From Selaginella kraussiana (taxonomy: Eukaryota; Streptophyta; Lycopodiopsida; Selaginellales; Selaginellaceae): DNA of 20,158 bases. The stretch spans positions 1 through 20,158 of the forward strand of contig LDJE01095879.1 in assembly GCA_001021135.1 (NCBI GenBank). Direction: 5' to 3'. A model generated the notes under the pieces. It was given only the letters and a program-made list of their open reading frames with translations. It ran no database searches and was not told where the DNA came from. Of the stretch, positions 1 through 7,364 are shown piece by piece. Position numbers and translations under genes: made by a program. Every line of letters begins with the position of its first letter. Positions within the stretch are counted from its first letter, which is position 1.

Positions 1-552
1 GCTACATTACTCCATGCATTTGATTGGGAAAGTATTAGCGATATTTGCTTGGACGAGGCTAGTGGTTTACAAGACTGCAAGATGAACGTAAAGCTACAGG
101 CCCGTGCTCGACCCCGTCTACAAGAATCTGCATATGCATGATAAGTATCTATGGAGATGTGGGTACACCCCTGATTCAAGTCCCTGTATGGAACTGTCCA
201 TCGAAGCTCGACCTTAAATTGGTGATAAACCAAATCTCCACACTTGATTTTAAAATCATCTCTAATATTCATGTGCTAATATTTAGTTACATTAGACCTT
301 GTGGATTAAATTTTTGATTTTGTATTTTAATTTTGAAAACAAATTATATTTCTTAAGCCGCAGAAGCTGGCCCTTTGATGAACCGCAGGCTTAACATGAG
401 CCTTCTGTACATGAGCCTTTTGTGATTCCTGTAGGGAGGGGAGGTATTTATTTATGTAAAATATGGTTTAAGTTCGGGTTGTATGAGCGTGTTCCGTAGT
501 AACAAACTGTCTACATTTCGTAAATAGCTGACCATCTTTTTGGACATGGATT
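1..552. other. Upstream non-coding stretch
   Basis: No open frame of useful length and no recognisable domain is seen here. The sequence is AT-rich from about 220 to 360. One small direct repeat, ACATGAGCCTT followed by c or t and TGT, occurs twice in a row around 397-425. The region is probably flank and 5' regulatory sequence of the ZIP transporter gene. Confidence 0.5.
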
Positions 553-562
553 AAACCCTAAA
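553..562 (+). promoter_or_regulatory. Telo-box upstream of the ZIP gene
   Basis: AAACCCTAAA, a telo-box core, lies about 150 bases before the ZIP start codon. Telo-boxes are known in plant promoters of broadly expressed genes. A role here is inferred only from sequence and position. Confidence 0.4.
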
Positions 563-713
563 CATATGCTAGTGATTCTTTTGCATTTTGTATCGTTTTG
601 TAAAAAAATAGATCATGAGGCCTGCATCGGGGGACATTGAGGCAATGGTAATCACAATCTTTCATTTGGACATACGTGAAGTCTGTAAACAATTTTTTAG
701 GACTAGGGCAGCC

Positions 714-2071
714 ATGGACATTCTCATGCCTTTGGCGCTTTCCATGGTCGGGGGCTTAAGCACTGCAATAGGTACCTTGATCAATGTTGTAACGTTGTTG
801 CTTAAAGTTGCAGTTATATTTCAGGTGCTCTATTGGTGGTCTTGTATCCCGCCCCAAATCTCAAACGGCTGGGGTTATTACAGGTAAAGTTTACTAAACT
901 CTTTTAATGATCTCTAATCACGATTCCTTTCATCAGGGACTCGCAGCTGGACTCATGCTCACACTTTCGTTCTTAGATCTCATGTACAATGCCATGAACA
1001 GTATTGGTTTTGCCAAAGCTAATTTCTGGGTGAGTTTCCGTAGTTTCTGGTTTTAATGTAATAATCATATCTTCGGCAGTTTTTCGGAGGTGTTGTTGCT
1101 TTTGCAGCCATTGTTGCATTCGTTCCGGAGCCTTCCATGTCCTCTTTGGTTCAGGTATTTTTCTTCACATACGCTACATTTTTCTGATGGTTTTTCGTTT
1201 CAGGAGAAAAGCAAAGACGATAAGGATTTGATGAAAAAGCACCGTAAACAAGTCCTGTTTAGCGGCGTTATCACAGCTCTTGGTACGAGATTTCATCATG
1301 AAGAGGGCCTTAACCTGGCTTTGTTAAGAGTTTAACAGGGATAAGCTTGCACAATTTCCCGGAAGGCATGGCTGTGTTCCTTGGGTCTTTGAAGGTACTC
1401 CATTAAACTTCAATTTGAAATGTGGTAATTAAATTTGCTCATTAGGGAATTCGCGTGGGAGTAAGCCTGGCATTAGCAATCGCACTGCATAACATCCCAG
1501 AGGTACTTTAGCTTTATGCAAGTGCATGCTGATTGTGTTTCAGGGTATTGCTGTTGCTTTGCCTATTTATTTCGCTACCAACAGGTATTTTCTTGAATGT
1601 TTTTCTAAATATTTGTGAATATATATTTGTTCTTTCAGCAAATGGCAGAGCTTCAAGTTGGCAGCTTTATCGGGTCTTGCAGAGCCGCTTGGTGTGGTCA
1701 TAGTCGGTAAGTAAACATCGAATTTCATGCTTTTTTGCAACTTTTTTTCGGTCCAGCTTTACTTTTCCCATCTGGACTCTCATCAGAGATACTGGAAGGA
1801 CTTCTGGCAGCTGGTAATGGTCCAGTTTTTTGTGGAATTATGTATATGATGTTCGTTTTCAAGTTGGAGGTGTGATGGCGTTTCTTACATTACATGAGAT
1901 GTTACCACTGGCGTTCCAATATGCGGGACATCAGCAAGCTGTGACGGCAGTGTTCATTGGCATGGCCCTCATGTCTGTAAGGTAGACTTTACTTATTGCT
2001 TATGTTGGTGGCATGAGTTTTTCGTTCGCCTTCGCAGCTTGCACATCCTAGAGTTGTCGCTTCCTCACTGA
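714..2071 (+). CDS. ZTP29: ZIP-family zinc transporter, ZTP29-like (12 exons, 264 aa)
   Basis: This is a multi-pass membrane metal transporter of the ZIP family that moves zinc and related divalent metals towards the cytosol. The Arabidopsis ZTP29 relative sits in the endoplasmic reticulum. Exons: 714-771, 825-883, 937-1029, 1080-1154, 1204-1282, 1339-1394, 1446-1502, 1544-1584, 1639-1706, 1757-1813, 1864-1981, 2038-2071. Joined, they give one frame of 264 residues, the usual family length, ending in TGA. The start MDILMPLALSMVGGLSTAIG matches the family N-terminus, and an in-frame ATG at 615 would add 33 unconserved residues. HNFPEG (126-131) and HNIPEG (155-160) are the metal-binding helix 4 and 5 signatures, and LHEMLP follows at 224-229. 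KKHRKQVL before helix 4 belongs to the cytosolic loop. The exon 11 donor at 1982 was preferred over 1977 because it keeps the family-like C-terminus SLHILELSLPH. No defect is seen. Confidence 0.93.
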
Positions 2072-2114
2072 ATTGCTTACAAAAAGCTTCAACTTTAAGA
2101 GAACTAAACGAGTC

Positions 2115-2120
2115 AATAAA
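2115..2120 (+). promoter_or_regulatory. Candidate polyadenylation signal of the ZIP gene
   Basis: AATAAA lies 44 bases after the ZIP stop codon, followed by T-rich sequence. The assignment rests on position and motif only. Confidence 0.45.
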
Positions 2121-2262
2121 TTTAAGCTTTGTTCTATTTGCAGTTGCTTAGAATTTTTGTAAATGATAATATCATATCTGAATTTTCATTGTGTATACCT
2201 CTATCACCATGAATGGTCCTAGGGGAGCACATTGCCCAAGGACAAGGGGTCACATTGTCCAG

Positions 2263-2299
2263 GTTAGTATTAGCTTAGAGATCAAGCAAATGAATGTAT
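2263..2299 (+). repeat. Dispersed repeat copy 1, 3' of the ZIP gene
   Basis: A stretch of about 37 bases containing TTAGAGATCAAGCAAA and ending in TGAATG-T-AT recurs at 7111-7148 in the same orientation with a few differences. This copy lies about 190 bases after the ZIP stop codon. Weaker similarity (CTAAGACG, then AAACTCC) may continue downstream in both places, around 2400 and 7200. Confidence 0.6.
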
Positions 2300-2743
2300 C
2301 TCTCTAAAGTTTGACCCTAAAAGATACGAGTTCTTAGCTTTTGGATAAAACATAAGAGAATAAAAGAAAATGAAGGAGATTACGTTCGCGAAAAAACATC
2401 TAAGACGATTTAAACTCCTGACAAAACTTAACCTTTGCTAATAATCATATTTACAAGACCCATGTACTTGAAAGACACATCCAACATACACAACCTACAA
2501 GCAGCGACTGTAACGCTGTAATGCCCACCAGAACATGCTGATTAAATAAACTCATTCGATGGTAAGAATTATCTTGGGGGATATGACATATGATAGCTAT
2601 ACATATTCTTTGGAAGCGCTGGGAAACTGCAGGTTCAACAGTACATCTGGTAAAGAAAGGCTTACGAATGGTATTGTGAGAAAGACTTGGCTACGCGTCC
2701 AGACCTTGACCGTACTCATTGAAGTGGTCGATGTGATTGTATT

Positions 2744-2830
2744 GGTCCACTGACACATGAGTAAAATGATCATACTCTTCATCCTGCCCCATCGTTGTGT
2801 GGTCCACTGACACATGAGTAAAATGATCAT
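2744..2830. repeat. 30-base repeat, two copies with a 57-base period
   Basis: Two identical 30-base copies, 2744-2773 and 2801-2830, begin GGTCCACTGACACATGAG and end in GATCAT. Between them is an unrelated 27-base spacer. The period of 57 is a multiple of three, but no convincing protein is encoded on either strand. Confidence 0.85.
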
Positions 2831-2918
2831 CAAAATCCAAGAGGGCCGCTCCTTGAAGAAGCTTCAAGGATTCTCATTGTACAAGACCTTACTCGTTTGA
2901 AAGTACTGGGCAAGCAAA

Positions 2919-3043
2919 GCCAACACACGCGCCCAGACCTGGGCCTGACCATATTGTGTGCTCAAAAGCCAAAGTACGAGATTCTGGAGTCTACATAGTG
3001 ATTCTGGCGGTCAAAGAGGTGTGGAGCCAACACACGCGCCCAG
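2919..3043. repeat. 18-base direct repeat
   Basis: GCCAACACACGCGCCCAG occurs at 2919-2936 and again at 3026-3043, identical, 107 bases apart. It is GC-rich against an AT-rich setting. Function unknown. Confidence 0.8.
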
Positions 3044-3219
3044 GCCAGGGCGAGAAGGAAGAGAAAGAGCACAGCGATTGTGTCATCGTCTTCAGCTGCG
3101 GACAATTGGCATTGAATCTATTCCTATCTTCAGCGGAAATGGAAGCTATCCGGGAAGCCATCAGGGGTGCTGCTGCATGTCGGGATCCTTTCGGAAACCA
3201 CCCCAGGAACTGTTACGAG

Positions 3220-3264
3220 ATCAAAAGATGGCCATATTCCGAAAGGCCATATCAAAAGATGGCC
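3220..3264. repeat. 14-base direct repeat with a 31-base period
   Basis: ATCAAAAGATGGCC is found at 3220-3233 and 3251-3264, followed in both by a or g and TAT. The intervening CCGAAAGGCCAT makes the block look like a small duplication with a partial inversion. Confidence 0.75.
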
Positions 3265-3293
3265 GTATACGTGATCAGCATAAGGGGACACTC

Positions 3294-3431
3294 CGCTTTA
3301 TGTCTAGGAGAACAGCTACTTCAGTGCTGAAGAGGGCAAGTATGCCAAGCGTCTGAAAGTTGCGCTTTATGTCTAGGAGAACAGCTACTTCAGTGCTGAA
3401 GAGAGCAAGTATGCCAAGCGTCTGAAAGTTG
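3294..3431. repeat. 69-base perfect tandem duplication (two copies)
   Basis: Copy 1 is 3294-3362 and copy 2 is 3363-3431, with a single G/A difference (GAAGAGGGC against GAAGAGAGC). The near identity suggests a recent tandem duplication. The unit is 23 codons long. One plus frame reads SYFSAEE, then G or S, then KYAKRLKVA, interrupted in each copy by the TAG of CTTTATGTCTAG. That TAG could also be a 3' splice site before GAGAACAGC, so a lost exon is possible. Confidence 0.85.
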
Positions 3432-3934
3432 CGTCCAGAAGCGATGAAAACCCGGGTTTAAGACCCAAAACCTCTTTACCAAAACCAATACAAACATACA
3501 AAACTGATACTTTTCATATATACAAAACTGCGGCAGCTCCCCATACAGGACGAGTAAAGACCAGTTGCAAATAGGGAACCACTAAAGGGCTTCGAAGGCA
3601 TGAACATAAAATATGTTTTTCTAGGCTCGTCAAATATATAACTCTACTGCTTATGTCTGTTACAATATATTATGACAGTATAAATCAAAATATTATTATT
3701 TCAGTTCTGCAAGTAAAACAATGCAATATTAGAAGATAGGATAGGAGATAAGACATTAATCCCATCGTTGGCACATGGTTTTGCGAAGATAGATAGATAA
3801 TATTTAACACGGTTAGATATTTGAATCGAACCATAGTCGGCTCATGATTCTGTACTGTTAGATCATATTTGGTCGGGTCCTACCTAGATAATACACTTGA
3901 TGATTTAAGAAAATGAATTTTAAGATATGCTATA

Positions 3935-3940
3935 TTTATT
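3935..3940 (-). promoter_or_regulatory. Candidate polyadenylation signal of the kinase-like gene
   Basis: Read on the minus strand this is AATAAA, 44 bases beyond the stop codon at 3984. It fits the expected position of a 3' end signal. Confidence 0.4.
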
Positions 3941-3983
3941 AAGTAAATAAGCCTTCGGGATGTACACCATCAGCACATTTAGT

Positions 3984-4745
3984 TCAATGATACTTGTCCC
4001 AACCTTCCTTAAAGAACTCAAGCACTTTGTGTAGAGCAGGATGGTCGAAGGTTGTAGTGAATGGATCCCATACCTCCTGTTCTTTTGGGCAAGGAAAGGT
4101 TGTACCACCTTGCCAAGCATTGGCCGTTGTCTCGGCATCCACAAAACTGGAACATGCTCCAAAGTCAAGCACGTAGTTCCCCCCGGATGCTTTATGCATC
4201 TCAATATCGGCACCATCTCTCTTCAAATCGAGATTCATACGTTTCATGAAGAAACCGAAGCCTCCCGCTAGGTCGTCAACATCAGCTACTTCCTTCCACC
4301 CAGCACTCGCTTGGCTGGCCGTTTCCCGAACACCCAAACGGATCCTCACAAGTCCTGGCGTGCCCTCTGCAGGGAAAAGTCTTTCCATTACTATGACCGG
4401 GCAAGTATGGTTGCTTTTCTCCTCGTCTAGCCCTAAAACCTTGACCTGCATTTGCTCCTCCATCTCGGATATTGATTTCCAGTTCCCAACAAAAAACGGA
4501 ACCAAAAGAGAAGGTCTTGAGAGTGATTGGACATCCCTAAGGAGCTCCGCTTCTCTGTTGTAAGCTTCCACGAGACCTTTCAATGGAACATCACCGCCCG
4601 CCTCACCTTCAGGAACCCTGCACACTTTCAGGACAAGATCGCCAGAGACGTAAATATCCCCTGAACCCCCATTGTTAATCCATTTGATCATCAGGCATGC
4701 TACCCCGTCGAAAAATCTAACATCAGCGCCCGCAAATGCCGCCAT
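3984..4745 (-). CDS. Kinase-like (DUF3669-like) single-exon protein, 253 aa
   Basis: An uninterrupted frame of 253 residues with no intron, unlike its neighbours. The start is the ATG at 4745 (MAAFAGADVR); a longer frame would need a TTG. The layout recalls a protein kinase fold: NGGSGD (25-30) in the place of the glycine loop, VLKVC with K40 as the possible ATP-binding lysine, NREAELLRDV (63-72) as an alpha-C-like helix, VIVMERL (118-123) as hinge, and YVLDFGACS (191-199) as a DFG-like metal site. No HRD catalytic loop is evident. The block from VLDF through a conserved FP (217-218) to W226 and the final DKYH resembles the C-terminal pattern of DUF3669, a family best known from fungi, where VLDF is likewise followed by Cys, FxP and W. 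The family call is by eye. It is transcribed divergently from the helicase-like gene, with 74 bases between start codons. It could be a pseudokinase or a small-molecule kinase relative. Confidence 0.7.
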   Translation of the reverse strand: MAAFAGADVRFFDGVACLMIKWINNGGSGDIYVSGDLVLKVCRVPEGEAGGDVPLKGLVEAYNREAELLRDVQSLSRPSLLVPFFVGNWKSISEMEEQMQVKVLGLDEEKSNHTCPVIVMERLFPAEGTPGLVRIRLGVRETASQASAGWKEVADVDDLAGGFGFFMKRMNLDLKRDGADIEMHKASGGNYVLDFGACSSFVDAETTANAWQGGTTFPCPKEQEVWDPFTTTFDHPALHKVLEFFKEGWDKYH

Positions 4746-4819
4746 GATTTCTAAAGGAAACAAAGGGCAAAGCAGTCTTTTAAGAGTTTAGGGTTCTTCG
4801 TTAAGAACCCTAAATCGTT
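4746..4819. promoter_or_regulatory. 74-base shared (bidirectional) promoter
   Basis: This is the whole gap between the two opposite start codons, so both 5' leaders and the core promoters must overlap here or lie within the neighbouring coding region. It holds the telo-box palindrome at 4787-4814. No clear TATA box is seen on either side. Confidence 0.6.
4787..4814. repeat. Perfect telo-box palindrome (12-base arms, 4-base loop)
   Basis: Left arm TTTAGGGTTCTT (4787-4798), loop CGTT (4799-4802), right arm AAGAACCCTAAA (4803-4814). The arms are exact reverse complements. Each arm contains a telo-box (AACCCTA core), one facing each gene. It lies six bases before the plus-strand start codon at 4820. 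Confidence 0.9.
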
Positions 4820-7017
4820 ATGGCAACACGAGAGTTACTCGAACTTAACGTAGATTCGGTCGCTGGGAAGCGTGTTGCGCCAATTTCTCTAACTTCTGGG
4901 CCTCGCATTCGCAGTGAGCCAGTTTTTCTCCCACACGAGTATATGTTCCTGCAGCACAGGATCATCCTCAGAGAGAACCTTTTCCCACAGTCACAACTAG
5001 ACCGGGAAAAGCTTGTTACCATGGCCAGCTATGTAGAACAAGGTAATCAGCATAGATACAGTGAAAAGTTTGTATTTTTACCTCTTCTTTAGACTACAGA
5101 TATGCACCCGAAGTGGTGAAGTCCTGTAGAATGCTCGAATTGTTCACAACGGAGTCTTCTCATGTGATCTTCGTGATCACTGAGGACGTCACTGTCGTAA
5201 CTGAGCTTCTTCGAGCGTACTTTCACCCTAGGAAGATAGTGGGAAACACAAGCGAGCATATGTGGATGTTCAGGAGCCTGGACTTCGTCGTCTCTACGAC
5301 ATCCGATGCTGAGACGGCGCTCAAGAAGTGCCCCAGAAGCTCAGACACGTTCGATGGCTTTGTTGTGGACCAAAACAGCAACAGCCCTGAGTTTATCGAG
5401 AAGGTAAGCTATAACTGAGCTCATGATGGCAAACCAAGCTCATTCCACAGTTGCGTCTAATGCTACATTGCTTCCGGGACGTCTTCAAATCCCCGGCCCA
5501 CTACGAAACCTTCGTTCTTCCTATGAAATTGAGTCCGAACAATGATGCAAGGTTTGTTGCCTTCCACTCTTGCAATATGTGGAACTAACATGCAGATCGA
5601 GGCTGGTTACTGACTGGGTTATCTCCGAACTGAATGATTTCCAACCCCGCATGAGCGAAGACTTGCTAGCTGCTATCAAGGCGATCTTACCAGGTAAGCT
5701 TTAGGGTTTATGTGTAGGTACGTTTTTAGGGTTTATGGTCTTGGTGTGGGGAAGGTTTACGGCTTTAGATGTCTTGGTGAGGGCTTATTGTATGTTTTAG
5801 GGTTTAGGTTTAGGGTTTATGGTCTTGGTCTGGGGAAGGTTTAGGGCTTATTGTCTATAGAGGGTTTAGGGTCTTGGTTTAGGGTTTAGGTTTAGGGCTA
5901 CAAGTGATGTGGTCTCCTTGTGGTTTCAGAGGCTGCATCATGCCCAGGATTGCTCGACAGCGCATTCAGCTTTTGCAGTGACGACTTCTCCATCAAGGAG
6001 AAGATCACAGTCTACCACACGAATCTAACGCATGTTTCACGTGATCCTTCAATCTTTGTGGCATTTATGCCCGGTCTTCTACACGTTGCTATGGGAGCAT
6101 CAAGCACCAAATCCATAATCATCTCTTCAGTGGACAAAGTGGCTGCACTAACGGAGCTGCTTCAGCGTTTCCTTGTTCATCTCGGCCTGTTTGACATTAA
6201 CATAGCTTGTCTTAACGATGATCGATCAACGGGAAATGCTCGAATAGCAGTGGGAACTCCCGATAAGGTGCTCGAGCAACTGAAGAACGGCGGGCTTCGA
6301 GCGGAAGAGCTGAGGCGAACGGTTCTTCACAATGTGGACGTTATGTGCACCGCTGGGAGTATGCAAGAGATACTTGACATCCTGAAGTATCCAGGCAATA
6401 ATTCTAGGGTAGGGTTGCACTCTTCGACCTTTTCATCCGACGTCGAGGACATCATCAAAACGTGCCCTGGAGAGGTGAGGAAGATGAGAAAGGCCGGGTT
6501 TTACATGGTTGGCGTTCGTCATTTCTACGACGTTGTGGACGATAAGATCAAGAAGGTGGTGCAGATATGGATGCAATGGGGTATATGGACTCGTATTTCG
6601 GTGGTTTGCAGCTCGGTGGAGAGAGTGGAGATGGTTGCTTCCCAGCTTCTGGACGCTGGTGTGTTCATTGTCAAGGCACATACGGGAATGGATAAAGAAG
6701 CTCTTGAGGAGGCTGATCTTGAGTTCAGTCGGAAGCGTTGCATGTTGGTGACGAACATCAACTACAAGTTTGGAAGGCAGGAGATCGTCAATTTCGACGT
6801 GCCGAGGACGCCCGAAGAGTATGTTGATCGGGTGGAGATGTCCAGAGGCCGAGGCTTTAAGATTGCTGTCAACCTCCTCTACAAAGAAGAGGAGCCCGTG
6901 AAGGAAAGTATTGAAGAGGCTCTGGGTGTTAAGATGCTTCAGCTGCCCCCCAACTGTCGCAAGCTTCAGGCGCAGATAAGGGCTTGGGAAAGTGGGAAGG
7001 AGTTCGAGGATTACTAG
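4820..7017 (+). CDS. eIF4A/DEAD-box-derived pseudohelicase with N-terminal extension (5 exons, 606 aa)
   Basis: Exons 4820-5042, 5093-5403, 5451-5551, 5596-5693 and 5930-7017 join into one 606-residue frame. Residues 300-590 align with eIF4A-type DEAD-box RNA helicases, but the motifs are altered. The Walker A region reads GASSTKS (300-306, lysine kept, glycines lost). Motif Ib VGTP is kept (352-355). The DEAD position reads HNVDV (378-382). SAT becomes SST (409-411). Motif V reads TNINYKFGRQ (519-528). Motif VI HRIGRSGR becomes DRVEMSRG, following a well-kept NFDVPRTPEEYV (532-543). ATP hydrolysis is therefore unlikely, and RNA or partner binding may remain. Residues 85-200 look like another, more diverged RecA-type half (HVIFVITEDVTVVTELL, then FVVSTT, then FVVDQNSN). 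The frame is open with sensible splice sites, so this looks like a diverged gene and not debris. Intron 4 is made of degenerate TTTAGGG repeats. Confidence 0.8.
5694..5929 (+). repeat. Intron built of degenerate TTTAGGG telomere-like repeats
   Basis: Intron 4 of the helicase-like gene is 236 bases long, against about 50 for the other introns. It holds many TTTAGGG or near-TTTAGGG units in the G-rich sense orientation. Within it, 5725-5759 and 5809-5843 are two 35-base copies differing at one base and spaced 84 bases apart, so part of the tract grew by local duplication. G-runs at 5862-5897 could form a telomere-type quadruplex. Confidence 0.85.
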
Positions 7018-7364
7018 ATAGAAATGATTTAGAGTAATGCGAGTTTTAAAATCAAAACAAATTCATTAGTAACTTGGACTAAATCCTAAAGTCTACTATA
7101 GTTTAGTTTGGTTACTATTAGGTTAGAGATCAAGCAAAATGAATGCATGCCTGGAAATAAATTAAATTAATTTAAATAAATAATGTTCATGGTGTGTCTT
7201 CTAAGACGCGCATTTTAAAAACTCCAGCCCCGTACATTGAGTACATATTCTATCTATCTATTGAGTACATATTTAATGTAGTTTTATAATTTATCTTAAG
7301 TCATGCGATTGTTAGAACATCTATAATATTGTTCTTTTCATTTTTTTCTAGAAGACTCTAGCTT
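7018..7364. other. AT-rich intergenic stretch
   Basis: No gene is seen. It holds a candidate AATAAA signal at 7156-7161 for the helicase-like gene, the second dispersed-repeat copy at 7111-7148, and a GAGTACATATT sequence that occurs twice around 7240-7272. Confidence 0.5.
7111..7148 (+). repeat. Dispersed repeat copy 2
   Basis: This copy matches 2263-2299 (the ZIP 3' flank) with a few substitutions and one inserted base. Its orientation is the same as at the ZIP gene, although the adjoining ZIP pseudogene is inverted. Confidence 0.6.

Larger units (their letters stand above)
2122..3934. other. Gene-poor stretch with many short local duplications
   Basis: No protein family was recognised. 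Open frames of up to about 130 codons exist near 2956-3356, in two overlapping frames, but neither shows a domain, and the best-looking segment (SYFSAEES followed by KYAKRLKVA, near 3380-3432) sits in a third frame broken by stops. The stretch from 2221 to 3433 contains several separate local duplications, listed as their own entries. From about 3480 to 3930 the sequence is AT-rich with nothing recognisable. It may be decayed gene or transposon debris, but no terminal repeats or target-site duplications were found. Confidence 0.45.

Noticed and set aside
615-713. Longer ZIP N-terminus starting at the in-frame ATG at 615
   Set aside because: The added 33 residues do not resemble the family. 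A plausible 3' splice site (TTTTTTAG at 693-700) suggests this is leader sequence, and MDILMPLALSMVGG matches the usual start.
714-2071. The ZIP locus read as a pseudogene because single frames are short and interrupted
   Set aside because: Splicing with GT-AG introns of about 50 bases restores one complete family-length frame, so the interruptions are introns.
2597-2833. 78-codon minus-strand frame with a repeated LLMCQWT
   Set aside because: The repetition comes only from the 57-base-period DNA repeat. Composition is not coding-like and no domain is seen.
3790-3890. GAATCGAACC, which is a T-loop-like GGTTCGATTC on the minus strand
   Set aside because: The flanking bases do not form a T stem or an acceptor stem, and no D-arm or anticodon arm fits.
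2122-3934. A mobile element explaining the repeat-rich stretch
   Set aside because: No terminal inverted or direct repeats, target-site duplications, or transposase or polymerase motifs were found.
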